This document shows positions 18,548 to 27,934 of a DNA stretch of 64,000 nucleotides, one piece after another. The notes under the pieces were generated by a model. The model was not told the origin of the DNA. It was given only the letters and a program-made list of their open reading frames with translations, and ran no database searches. How positions within the stretch are numbered: the first letter of the stretch is position 1; the number at the start of each line of letters is the position of its first letter. The stretch is from Halomonas sp. GT (GTDB taxonomy: Bacteria; Pseudomonadota; Gammaproteobacteria; Pseudomonadales; Halomonadaceae). Made by a program: the position numbers and the translations under genes. The DNA lies in NCBI RefSeq assembly GCF_002082565.1, contig NZ_CP020562.1:2852001-2916000 (forward strand), given 5' to 3'.

Positions 18548-19729
18548 TTAAAGTCTCGTCTCGCTTAACGAGAGTATCCGTTTTGCTAACGAAATCATCT
18601 CCGGGTCGCCGGTATGCTTATCCGGCACGTCGGAGAGTTTGATCACCGGCAGCCAGCCCTGCCCTTCGGGGCGCGCCTCGACCATTTTGATCACCATATT
18701 CATCGGCTCAACGCCGACATCATTAGTGAAGTTGGTGCCGATGCCAAACGCCATCCCAATCCGTTCCTGACAAAACGCTTGAATGCGCTCGACTTTTTCC
18801 GGCGTTAAGGCATCCGAAAAAATGATGGTTTTGCTCAGCGGGTTAATACCCAGGCGTTCATAGTGAGCGATGGTTTGAGAGGCAAACTCAATCGGGTCGC
18901 CGCTATCATGGCGTACGCCATCGAACAGCTTGGCGAATTTTTTATCGAAGCTGTCGAAGAAAGCGGACGACGTGAAGGTGTCCGTTAGGGCAATCCCCAA
19001 ATCGCCACGATACACATCCACCCAGTGCTCTAGGGCAAGACTGTTGGCCATTTTGAAGCCAAAGCGGGCACCGTGGAACATAAACCACTCGTGCGCGTGG
19101 GTGCCTATCGGCTTCACATCGTGGCGCATGGCCAGCAGCACATTGCTAGTGCCGCTAAAGGCTTCACCACCGTAGTGGCGCAGTGCTTCCACCACTCGAT
19201 CGTGAACCGCAAATGAGAAACGGCGACGCGTGCCGAACTCGGCAATTTTCAGCCCTAAGCGGCGATAAAGCTCGATCTTCTCCTGGGTGCGTTGCTCGAT
19301 CAGGGCATCGTCATCATGGGTCACCGAGATGCCACGTAGCCGATACCAAAGTTCGCTGATCAACGCCATCAGCGGCACTTCCCATAAAATAGTGCGGTAC
19401 CAAGGCCCCTCGATGACCACCGAAAGTTCACTGCCCTGCTGCTCGATAATTATCTCGGAGGGTTCGTAACGAAAGCCCGCCAGAAAATCGAGATAGGTCG
19501 GGTCAAGATAAGGGCAGGTAACTTCCAGGTAGCGCTTTTCCTGGTCGGTCAGGCGAAGCGCCGCCATTTTATCGATCTCGTGACGAAGCGCAGCACCAAA
19601 GCCTTCAGGAAACGCGTGCTGGCCACGATTGATAAATGCGTAACGTGCATGTGCATAGGGAAAGCGTTTGATCACGGCGTTCTGCATCGTGATTTTGTAG
19701 AAGTCATTATCCAGAAGCGAGGTCAGCAT
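18548..19729 (-). CDS. pncB: Nicotinate phosphoribosyltransferase
   Basis: PncB makes nicotinate mononucleotide from nicotinate and PRPP in NAD salvage, with ATP hydrolysis. The 393-residue length matches the family (E. coli about 400). The N-terminus LTSLLDNDFYKITMQNAV is the nicotinate-binding segment, and PIGTHAHEWFM carries the histidine that is phosphorylated. KLSDVPDKHTGDPE lies near the C-terminus. I start at 19729 (GAAGAGAT upstream), not at an upstream ATG that would run back over the recB leader. Its location between recC and recB is unusual. Confidence 0.95.
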   Translation of the reverse strand: MLTSLLDNDFYKITMQNAVIKRFPYAHARYAFINRGQHAFPEGFGAALRHEIDKMAALRLTDQEKRYLEVTCPYLDPTYLDFLAGFRYEPSEIIIEQQGSELSVVIEGPWYRTILWEVPLMALISELWYRLRGISVTHDDDALIEQRTQEKIELYRRLGLKIAEFGTRRRFSFAVHDRVVEALRHYGGEAFSGTSNVLLAMRHDVKPIGTHAHEWFMFHGARFGFKMANSLALEHWVDVYRGDLGIALTDTFTSSAFFDSFDKKFAKLFDGVRHDSGDPIEFASQTIAHYERLGINPLSKTIIFSDALTPEKVERIQAFCQERIGMAFGIGTNFTNDVGVEPMNMVIKMVEARPEGQGWLPVIKLSDVPDKHTGDPEMISLAKRILSLSETRL

Positions 19730-19874
19730 GAGATCTCTTCGTGTGAGTGAACCGAAGCCGCTGGTAGCGTAAACTGAGCGTCCTAAGAGTGGCTTGGCGA
19801 CAAGATTATCAGGTGGCGAAGCACTCATACAGTCTAGGCCCCGCGCCGGGGCGCTTTGCTTTCGGAGACCCGTG

Positions 19875-22800
19875 ATGAGTCAGCCCGCCCCGCTTAACCC
19901 TCTTACGCTACCGCTTCACGGCAGCCGCTTGATTGAAGCCAGCGCGGGCACGGGCAAAACCTTCACCATCGCGCTGCTCTACGTGCGCTTGGTGCTGGGC
20001 GGGCAGCACAGCGAAGACGACAGCGCCTTTGTACGCCCGCTCACCCCGCCGGAAATTCTGGTAGTCACCTTCACCAATGCCGCCACCCAGGAACTACGCG
20101 AACGTATCCGCCACCGGCTGGTAGAAGCTGCAGCGGTGTTTAGGGCCACTGATGATGCTGGTTCGGATTCCTTGCTCCTCCAGCTCCGCGAGCAATATGC
20201 AGAGGCCACTTGGCCCGCCTGCGCCCGCCGCCTGGAGCTAGCCGCCGAATGGATGGACGAAGCCGCCGTTTCCACCATCCACAGCTGGTGCTATCGCATG
20301 CTGCGCGAACACGCCTTCGATAGCGGCAGCCTGTTCTCGCTCAACCTGGAAAACGACCAGCGCGAGCTGGAACAAGAAGTGGTGCGCGACTACTGGCGCA
20401 CCTTCTACTACCCGCTGGATGCCGACGCCCTGGGCAGCATTACCAGATACTGGAAATCGCCGGATAAACTCCACGAAGATGTACGCAAGCTGCTCCACGA
20501 AAGCGACGCCCTCGGCAGCCAACGCCCCGCGCCAGCCGACACACTAAGCGCTGCCGACGCCGAACGCAGCGCACGCCTTGAAGAACTAAAAGCTCCTTGG
20601 CGAGCGTGGGTACATGAACTACGGCAGCTTTTTGACGATGGCCAAACAGCCAAGCACTTTGCCCCTGGCAAAATGCGCAAAGATCATCGAGGAAAATGGC
20701 TGGATAAAATTCAGCAATGGGCGGAAAGCGACCTTGTCAGTCCTGATATGGATAAGAAGGCCACTGCATGGAAGCGACTGACACCGGCGGGCATTGCTGA
20801 AATCTGGAACGGAGAGCCACCGAACCACCCAGCGTTTGAGGCGTTTGAGGCACTGCCCGCCGCCCTCAACGCCTTACCCGAACCGCGCAAAGACTTGCTG
20901 ATTCACGCCGTGCAGTGGTGCAAAGTACGTATGGAGCGCGAGCAGGAACGCCGCGCTGAAATGGGCCCCAACGACCTGCTCACCCATTTAGACCGCGCCC
21001 TGCAAGGCCCCAACAAAGATGCCCTGGCCGCGCAGATTCTGCGCCAGTTCCCCGTCGCGCTGATTGATGAGTTCCAGGATACTGACCCGATTCAGTACCG
21101 CATTTTTAACGCGGTCTATGACGTCGCCAACCCCCGCCGCGACGCCGCTATGCTACTGATCGGTGACCCCAAGCAGGCCATCTACGCCTTTCGCGGTGCG
21201 GATATCTTCACCTATCTGCAAGCCCGCCAAGACACCGCAGGCCGCCACGTCACGCTGGGCACCAACTTCCGTTCCAGCCGCGCCATGGTGGAAGCCGTCA
21301 ATCACTGCTTCCACTACGCCGACCAGCACCCGGCTGGGGCGTTTCTATTTCGCGATGAAGGCGGTGAGAACCCCCTGCCGTTCTTATCGGTAGCCGCCAA
21401 AGGCCGCGACGAACAGCTGGTCCACCAAGGCCAGCCGCTGCCCGCCATGACACTTTGGCCGTTAACAAGCGAAGAACCACTTTCCAAAACCGCCTACCAG
21501 ACCGAGATGGCCGAACGCTGCGCCTCTTATATGGTGGAATTGCTCGCGGCAGGCCAAGGTGGCAATAAAGAAAGCCAAAGCGGCTTTCAGCAAGGCGATG
21601 ACCTGACCCCGCTAAAACCTTCCGATATGGCAGTGCTGGTCAACGGCCTTCAGGAAGCCCGCGCCATTCGCTTAGCGCTGGCCAGCCGTGGGGTAAAGAG
21701 TGTTTACCTTTCCGACCACGACAAGGTGTTTAGCTCGCCCATGGCAAAGCAGGTAGAACGCTGGCTGCGCGCCTGCGCCGAGCCGCTAGCCAGCTCCCGC
21801 CAGGCCGAAGCCCACCTGCGCGCCGCCTTGGCCACGCCAGTATTGGGGCTAAGCCTAGCCGACCTTGATCACCTGCAACAAAACGAACTGGCCTGGGAAG
21901 CGCGGGTAGAGCAGTTCAGCCACTATCATCGCCTATGGCAGCGCCAGGGTGTGCTGCCCCTGGTACGCCGTATGATGGTGGATTTCGACATTCCCGCCCG
22001 CCTACTGGGGGAATTCGAAGAGGGTGAGCGCTTGCTCACCGACCTGCTGCACTTGGGCGAATTGCTGCAGCAAGCCAGCGCAGAACTGGACGGCGAACAC
22101 GCGCTGATTCGCTTTCTGTATGAAGCCATTGCCGACCCGGAAAGCCACGGCGACAGCCACAAGCTGCGCCTGGAAAGCGACGCGGATTTGGTCAAAGTGG
22201 TCACCATCCACAAATCCAAAGGGCTTGAGTATCCGCTGGTATTCCTGCCGTTTATCGCCAACCACCGCCCGGTAAGCGATAAAGACATACCGCTGCGCTG
22301 GCACGACGCCCAAGGCAACCTTCAGCTCAGCCTAAACGCCGATGAAGAAACGCTGGCCACCGCCGACCGCGAACGTTTAGGGGAAGACCTGCGCAAGCTT
22401 TATGTGGCGCTCACCCGCGCCCGCCACGCGACTTGGCTGGGGCTAGCCCCGCTGCAAGGGTTGGAAAATAGCGCCCTCGGCTACCTGATTAGCGGCGGAA
22501 AAATGATTGCACCGGCAGAGCTAACTAGTGCGCTGGAAGCGCTGGCTCAAGGCAGCGAGATTGCTGTCAGCGAGCCACCGGCCCCTACTGCACAGCGCCT
22601 TGCACTCTCTGCACAAAGCGCCACGCTTGGCCACGCCCGCACGCCCGCGCGCCCAGCCAAGGAACACTGGTGGATTGCCAGCTACTCGGCGCTGCGCCTT
22701 TCCGGCACACTCACCGCCCCCACGGCCACGCCACTGGAGCCCACCACCGCCCAGGAAGCCACAACATTTGAAGTACTGGATGAACCACAAGATATTTCGC

Positions 22801-23699
22801 TCATGCCTGATGACATGGAAAGTCTTCGAGCGAAGGCCAGTCTAGGCAATCTTTCGCGAGAAAGCGGAGTTTACGAGGGGTTAAATGAGCATTTCGAGCG
22901 AACGATTAACAACGAATGGGCGAGCGCAGACACTTTCCACCTGCATAAATTTCCCAGGGGGCCAGGGCCGGGCACATTTTTACACGGGCTGTTGGAATGG
23001 GCAGGCAGACAAGGCTTTGCAGCCGCTGCTAACGATCAAGATTCACTCAACGATATGCTATGGCGGCGCGTGCAGCTGCGCGGCTGGCAAGCATGGCAGG
23101 AACCGCTGGCTGGCTGGCTTGCAGCGCTACTCACCACACCGTTGCCGCTGGCCGCGCCGAACCAACAAAGCGTCGCGCTCACCGAACTCAGCAGCTACCA
23201 AGTAGAGCTAGAATTCTGGCTGGCCGCCCAACGGGTCAACACCCAAGCGATTGATGCACTGATAAGCAAGCACTTACTGCCAGGGGTTGAGCGCCCAGCG
23301 CTGGATGCCGATACCCTAAACGGCATGCTCAAAGGCTTTATCGATTTAGCCTTCGAGCACCAAGGGCGCTTTTACGTGTTGGACTGGAAATCGAACTATT
23401 TAGGGCCGAATGACAGCGATTACGAACCGGACGCCTTGCGCCATGCGCTGCTGGCCAAGCGCTACGATCTCCAGGCCGCGCTTTACCTGCTGGCTATGCA
23501 CCGGCTGCTAAAAGCGCGCCTGCCCAACTACGACCCGCACCAGCACTTGGGTGGCTCGATGACGGTATTTCTACGCGGCAGCCGCAGCCCAGGGCGCGGG
23601 GTATTTTCCGAGCCCGCCCCGGTTGAACTGATCGAAGCACTGGATAGCCTGTTCGCAGGCGCATCGTTTTCAAGCCCCGCACAGGAAGCGACGGTATGA
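19875..23699 (+). CDS. recB: Exodeoxyribonuclease V subunit beta (RecB)
   Basis: RecB is the 3'-5' helicase and sole nuclease of RecBCD (about 1274 residues). Walker A reads ASAGTGKTFTIAL near the N-terminus; motif II is LIDEFQDTDPIQYR; VTIHKSKGLEYPLVFLP is the late SF1 motif. The C-terminal nuclease has GFIDLAFEHQGRFYVLDWKS with the catalytic Asp and Lys. GGAG lies eight bases before the ATG at 19875; upstream in-frame residues have no homology. Its stop overlaps the recD start as ATGA, so the two are coupled. Confidence 0.97.
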   Translation: MSQPAPLNPLTLPLHGSRLIEASAGTGKTFTIALLYVRLVLGGQHSEDDSAFVRPLTPPEILVVTFTNAATQELRERIRHRLVEAAAVFRATDDAGSDSLLLQLREQYAEATWPACARRLELAAEWMDEAAVSTIHSWCYRMLREHAFDSGSLFSLNLENDQRELEQEVVRDYWRTFYYPLDADALGSITRYWKSPDKLHEDVRKLLHESDALGSQRPAPADTLSAADAERSARLEELKAPWRAWVHELRQLFDDGQTAKHFAPGKMRKDHRGKWLDKIQQWAESDLVSPDMDKKATAWKRLTPAGIAEIWNGEPPNHPAFEAFEALPAALNALPEPRKDLLIHAVQWCKVRMEREQERRAEMGPNDLLTHLDRALQGPNKDALAAQILRQFPVALIDEFQDTDPIQYRIFNAVYDVANPRRDAAMLLIGDPKQAIYAFRGADIFTYLQARQDTAGRHVTLGTNFRSSRAMVEAVNHCFHYADQHPAGAFLFRDEGGENPLPFLSVAAKGRDEQLVHQGQPLPAMTLWPLTSEEPLSKTAYQTEMAERCASYMVELLAAGQGGNKESQSGFQQGDDLTPLKPSDMAVLVNGLQEARAIRLALASRGVKSVYLSDHDKVFSSPMAKQVERWLRACAEPLASSRQAEAHLRAALATPVLGLSLADLDHLQQNELAWEARVEQFSHYHRLWQRQGVLPLVRRMMVDFDIPARLLGEFEEGERLLTDLLHLGELLQQASAELDGEHALIRFLYEAIADPESHGDSHKLRLESDADLVKVVTIHKSKGLEYPLVFLPFIANHRPVSDKDIPLRWHDAQGNLQLSLNADEETLATADRERLGEDLRKLYVALTRARHATWLGLAPLQGLENSALGYLISGGKMIAPAELTSALEALAQGSEIAVSEPPAPTAQRLALSAQSATLGHARTPARPAKEHWWIASYSALRLSGTLTAPTATPLEPTTAQEATTFEVLDEPQDISLMPDDMESLRAKASLGNLSRESGVYEGLNEHFERTINNEWASADTFHLHKFPRGPGPGTFLHGLLEWAGRQGFAAAANDQDSLNDMLWRRVQLRGWQAWQEPLAGWLAALLTTPLPLAAPNQQSVALTELSSYQVELEFWLAAQRVNTQAIDALISKHLLPGVERPALDADTLNGMLKGFIDLAFEHQGRFYVLDWKSNYLGPNDSDYEPDALRHALLAKRYDLQAALYLLAMHRLLKARLPNYDPHQHLGGSMTVFLRGSRSPGRGVFSEPAPVELIEALDSLFAGASFSSPAQEATV

Positions 23700-25936
23700 G
23701 TAAGCCCAAAGACACCCACACCTTCGACCTGTTTGGCGATGCCGTCGAGACACAGGATGCCCAGCCTTCAATGGCCCCCGCCCCAGTGAGCGCTCACCTT
23801 GCGTTAAGCGATACCGCTGAATTGCTAACCCTATGCGAGCGCTGGGTAGCCAGGGGCTGGCTGCGTGATTTAGACCGCGCCCTGGTGCGCTTTTTAGCGG
23901 CAGAAGCACCGGATGCCCCCGCGCTGCTGCTGTTAGCCGCCGCCCTGGCCAGCCACCAGCTAGGCCGAGGCCATGTGTGTCTGGACTTAAACGCCACGCT
24001 TAACGCACCGGATTTCGCCCTTTCGCTACCGCCAGAAGGGGATGATTTAACCGACCCGCCACCGCTGCCTAGCGACGTGCTGGCAACGCTCACGCTAAGC
24101 GAATGGCAAGCCGCGCTGCACCACCCGCTGCTCACCAGCGAAGGCCCCGGCAACACACCGCTGGTGGTAGTGACCACTCACTCAGGTTCAGACACGCGGC
24201 TCTACCTGCGCCGCTACTGGCAGTACGAGCAAACCCTGCACCAGCAAATCGCCACACGGTTAGAAGCGATGGGTGACGACAGCCAGCCCGACCTTCTTTC
24301 CCAGGCTCTGAACGTTCTGTTCAAGCCAAGCGACGGCCTCGACTGGCAAAAAACCGCCTGCGCCCTGGCCGCCCGCAGCCGCTTCGGCATTATTACTGGC
24401 GGCCCCGGCACCGGCAAAACCACCACCGTGGTGCGCCTGCTCGCCCTTCTGCAAACCCTGCAACTGGCTCACTCACCCAGCCAGCCGCTGCGCATTCGCC
24501 TAGCCGCCCCCACCGGCAAAGCCGCTGCCCGCCTGAATGAATCCATCGCTGGGCAAGTCAGCAGTTTGCCAATTGCTCAGCTAGAAACGCTGCTAAGTGA
24601 ACACTCACCTTCCGCGGCCCCCAGCGCAATAGCAATTCCCACTGAAGTGACAACGCTCCATAGACTTCTAGGCGCCCGCCCCGATACCCGCCACTTCCGC
24701 CATAGCGCTACCAACCCGCTAGCGCTGGATGTACTGGTCATCGACGAAGCGTCCATGGTGGATATCGAAATGATGGCCGCCGTGCTGAGCGCCCTGCCCG
24801 CCAATGCACAGTGCGTGCTGCTGGGGGATAAAGACCAGCTAGCCTCGGTAGAGGCTGGCTCGGTACTCGGCGATTTATGCCGCCGTGCCGAAGCCGCCCA
24901 CTACACCCCAGCAACCGCCCAATGGCTGGAAAGCGCCACCGGCCAGCCGCTGCCAGAAGAGTACCTGGATGCTGACGGGCAGCCGCTCGACCAAGCCATT
25001 ACCATGCTGCGGGTAAGCCACCGCTTTAACGAACACAGCGGCATCGGCCAGTTGGCCCAGGCGATTAACCAGCCCAGCCATGCCCAAACTGATTGGGAAA
25101 AACAGCAGGCCGTTAGCGCCGTGCTGCGCCACGGCTACCCAGACTTACACCACCTAACGCTTGCTGAGGACACCGCGCTGGATAAGCTGGTGATTCACGG
25201 CAGCGCGGATAAGTTTCTCAATGGAGGTGAAGGCCGCACCAACCACAAAAATGAACCCATCGCCCCGCCCACTGGCTATCGCCATTACCTAAAGGTGCTG
25301 AACGCACAGCGCCCGCGTGGGGAATCGTTTGAGGACAACCCTGCGGCCTATAACGCCTGGGCCTTTGATGTGCTAAGTGCCTACAGCCACTTTCAACTGC
25401 TATGCGCGCTGCGCAAAGGTCCCTGGGGGGTAGAAGGCTTAAACCTGCATATCGCCAAAACCCTACGCAGCGAAAAGCTGCTGTTTGGCAGTGATTACAC
25501 GCTGGAAAAAGGTTGGTATGAAGGCCGCCCGGTACTGGTCACCCAAAACGACTACGGCCTAAAACTAATGAACGGCGATATCGGCATAACCCTGGCGATG
25601 CCGGATCCCCGCAATCCGCAACAAAAGCTGTTAAGAGTCGCCTTTCCTTCATCAAGTGCCACGAGCGATGCCGATAACCCCATCCGCTGGGTGCTGCCCT
25701 CCCGCTTGCATGCGGTAGAAACCGTATTCGCGATGACAGTACACAAATCCCAAGGCTCGGAATTCCTGCACACCGCCCTGCTGCTACCGCCGACGATCAA
25801 TCCGATTCTCACCCGCGAGCTGGTCTACACCGGCATCACCCGCGCCCGCGATTGGCTCACGCTGGTGGAAGCCAAACGCGGGGTGTTGAATGAGGCGGTG
25901 ACTAGGGAGGTTATGAGGGTTAGTGGGATAGGATGA
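23696..25936 (+). CDS. recD: Exodeoxyribonuclease V subunit alpha (RecD)
   Basis: RecD is the 5'-3' SF1B helicase of RecBCD. At 746 residues it is longer than the E. coli protein (608), with part of the excess in an insert around residues 470-560. Walker A is GGPGTGKTTTVVRLLALL, Walker B is VLVIDEASMVDIEMM, and the C-terminal motifs are VHKSQGSEFLHTALLLP and RELVYTGITRARDWLTL. It starts within the recB stop. The AT-rich OLD island begins less than 50 bp after its stop codon and is transcribed toward it. Confidence 0.96.
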   Translation: MSKPKDTHTFDLFGDAVETQDAQPSMAPAPVSAHLALSDTAELLTLCERWVARGWLRDLDRALVRFLAAEAPDAPALLLLAAALASHQLGRGHVCLDLNATLNAPDFALSLPPEGDDLTDPPPLPSDVLATLTLSEWQAALHHPLLTSEGPGNTPLVVVTTHSGSDTRLYLRRYWQYEQTLHQQIATRLEAMGDDSQPDLLSQALNVLFKPSDGLDWQKTACALAARSRFGIITGGPGTGKTTTVVRLLALLQTLQLAHSPSQPLRIRLAAPTGKAAARLNESIAGQVSSLPIAQLETLLSEHSPSAAPSAIAIPTEVTTLHRLLGARPDTRHFRHSATNPLALDVLVIDEASMVDIEMMAAVLSALPANAQCVLLGDKDQLASVEAGSVLGDLCRRAEAAHYTPATAQWLESATGQPLPEEYLDADGQPLDQAITMLRVSHRFNEHSGIGQLAQAINQPSHAQTDWEKQQAVSAVLRHGYPDLHHLTLAEDTALDKLVIHGSADKFLNGGEGRTNHKNEPIAPPTGYRHYLKVLNAQRPRGESFEDNPAAYNAWAFDVLSAYSHFQLLCALRKGPWGVEGLNLHIAKTLRSEKLLFGSDYTLEKGWYEGRPVLVTQNDYGLKLMNGDIGITLAMPDPRNPQQKLLRVAFPSSSATSDADNPIRWVLPSRLHAVETVFAMTVHKSQGSEFLHTALLLPPTINPILTRELVYTGITRARDWLTLVEAKRGVLNEAVTREVMRVSGIG

Positions 25937-25965
25937 ATTTAACGTCCACGTAAAGCACACGAGAT

Positions 25966-25980
25966 ATACGAGCGTCGTAT
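25966..25980. repeat. Small hairpin between recD and the OLD gene
   Basis: ATACGA-GCG-TCGTAT is a perfect 6-bp stem. It lies between two copies of ATTTAACG (25937-25944 and 25979-25986). This is the junction between core and island DNA. No T tract supports terminator function. Confidence 0.5.
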
Positions 25981-25981
25981 T

Positions 25982-25996
25982 TAACGCGCTTGTTAA
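25982..25996. repeat. Left imperfect inverted repeat of the OLD island
   Basis: TAACGCGCTTGTTAA matches the reverse complement of 28667-28681 (TAACGCGCTGTTTAA) at 13 of 15 positions. It overlaps the stop codon of the OLD gene. Confidence 0.5.
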
Positions 25997-27822
25997 GGAG
26001 TTTCTCGAAGATGATCCAAGTATGGGCTGCACAAAGTAATGAACGTAGATTTCCAACCACCAGGCAAATCAACAAATGCATTCCCCCAATTATTCTGTAT
26101 ATGCAGATGAGCTTTATACGGTTTTTCACTACTTGAAACCTCATAGCCCAACAAATCTTCAATACACTCCTCAATCATAACCCTTCGGTCATTTCCAGTT
26201 TGAGCCAATATTGGGGCATTCATCGCTTCTGCACGCTCTGTTCCTGCGTCTCGGTCGTGCATAAAAATGTAGTTCACATCTAGTGCATTCAAATATTTTG
26301 CAATTGATATAAGTACTGCCTTTCCTCTAGCCCTTAGAAACTCACAGTTTCCTATAACTTTTGCCTTGTCCTCATGAGACAGCCTTTTAATCGTCTCTCG
26401 CACGACGACTTCTTCTGTATCACCTTCGACAAACACACACTTTTTCGAGAAGAACATTCTTGATATATAGTCATCAACCTTTAAGAGCATTTTTAGGTTT
26501 TGTTTTTCATCTCCGACGAGCGTAACGAAGGCCTTTTCGAGATTAAAAGAATTTGCTGTCGAAAAACCACCTTCAGTAAAACTAAATTTCGTGAGACTCA
26601 TACTCTTTTCTGATCCAAGATCAACCATATAAGGCGAATGAGTAGTTGCTATTATCTGACAGTTCGGGCCAGCCAAGTCATACAATGAGTCCCGCATTTG
26701 GCTTGCAGCCGAAGGGTGCAAATATATTTCAGGTTCCTCAAAACAGAATATGGTTGCCCGAGGGTTATCAGTATTTCTATTTATAAAATCTTGCACAAAT
26801 CTTAGCAGCTGGAATGCTGTTGCCCTGATCATTCCATGCCCCTGATAGTCAACGGAGGTTTTTACATTACTCTCCATTTCCACTTTAAACTGGGGCTTTA
26901 TAGATTTATCTGGCACATCGAGTGTCGCGCTAACATGTACAGACGAATCAGGAAAAAGGGTATCTACCATTCCATTCAGATCGCGAATTAGCTGCCCAAA
27001 ATCCGTTTCTTCATCATTTGGATTAAGCTCGGAAGCTAGGGCATTAAGAAAAGTCTGTGCTTGAGCGTAGTTTTTAGAGTTGCTTCTAACCGTATCAAAT
27101 AGCCCCCCCAACAGGTTAAACAATGCTCCACCAGGACTTGTTAGCTCTGAAATACACGACTCTGCTGGTATTACGACGATAATAGGAAGCTTAGACAACA
27201 CGTTGCCGGGGATGCCACCTGGATTCTCTACCCAAGTAGGTTCTTCGTCTACTTGAACATCCCAACATTCTGGCAAATCTAATAGCTTTGGCTTTGTTGC
27301 TGCAGTAGTTAGATTTTTCTCAAAATTAGCTTCGCCAAAATGCTCTTTTAGAAATGCTTCCGAGTAATGCTCTCCTACAAGATCCGATACTTTTCTGCAG
27401 TCAGCATACATGGCACTTCTTGTTCTCGGGTATTCCTTCATAAATATCTTCGGCCTACTTTGATTAAGAGACCAAACTTTTTTATAAACAATAGAATTCC
27501 CCGTCTCTCCTTCCAGTTCATTTCTAGAGAATAGAACTCTACCTTTAAACCCCAACCAACTATTGGCTTCATTCGGCAAATTGTGATATTCCGCTATAAT
27601 CTCAACGTCTTCTTCGTAAGTATAACTCTCTTCCTCTTCATTATACTCTTTTGAATAGTCCTCTCTATCCAAATTTGAATTTTTGTGAAAATGTTCCAGT
27701 GCGGAAAATACGCTGGATTTTCCAGCATTGTTTGGCCCGATAAGAAAGGTAGTATCTCTAAACTTGATGTGGCAATTCTTGAGTTTTCTAAAATTTCTTA
27801 TTTGGAGCTCATGCAATCTCAT
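25993..27822 (-). CDS. OLD-family ATP-dependent nuclease (ABC ATPase + TOPRIM)
   Basis: This 609-residue protein has an SMC-like ABC ATPase split around a long insert and a C-terminal TOPRIM domain. Walker A is GPNNAGKSS (29-37), Walker B FCFEEPE (359-365), with THSPYM downstream (394-399). The TOPRIM acidic residues are in FVEGDTE (464-470) and MHDRDAG (521-527). This is the architecture of OLD nucleases, many of which act in phage defence. There is no UvrD-like helicase (Gabija GajB or class 2) and no AriB-like partner. The gene is markedly more AT-rich than recD. A 232-residue unknown gene lies upstream on the same strand, 112 bp away. Confidence 0.9.
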   Translation of the reverse strand: MRLHELQIRNFRKLKNCHIKFRDTTFLIGPNNAGKSSVFSALEHFHKNSNLDREDYSKEYNEEEESYTYEEDVEIIAEYHNLPNEANSWLGFKGRVLFSRNELEGETGNSIVYKKVWSLNQSRPKIFMKEYPRTRSAMYADCRKVSDLVGEHYSEAFLKEHFGEANFEKNLTTAATKPKLLDLPECWDVQVDEEPTWVENPGGIPGNVLSKLPIIVVIPAESCISELTSPGGALFNLLGGLFDTVRSNSKNYAQAQTFLNALASELNPNDEETDFGQLIRDLNGMVDTLFPDSSVHVSATLDVPDKSIKPQFKVEMESNVKTSVDYQGHGMIRATAFQLLRFVQDFINRNTDNPRATIFCFEEPEIYLHPSAASQMRDSLYDLAGPNCQIIATTHSPYMVDLGSEKSMSLTKFSFTEGGFSTANSFNLEKAFVTLVGDEKQNLKMLLKVDDYISRMFFSKKCVFVEGDTEEVVVRETIKRLSHEDKAKVIGNCEFLRARGKAVLISIAKYLNALDVNYIFMHDRDAGTERAEAMNAPILAQTGNDRRVMIEECIEDLLGYEVSSSEKPYKAHLHIQNNWGNAFVDLPGGWKSTFITLCSPYLDHLRETP

Positions 27823-27934
27823 TTAAAAATCCTTATTTTTATTTGGCAAACCAGCCCTTAACTCCCAAACAACTAGCGTACGTTTTTACGCATCCGACAT
27901 CATATACGCATAGTTAATTCGGTAATTATATCTT

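Noticed and set aside
25937..25998. An integron attC site at the recD / OLD junction
   Set aside because: Only fragments of the core sites are visible, the internal dyad is weak, and no integrase is present.
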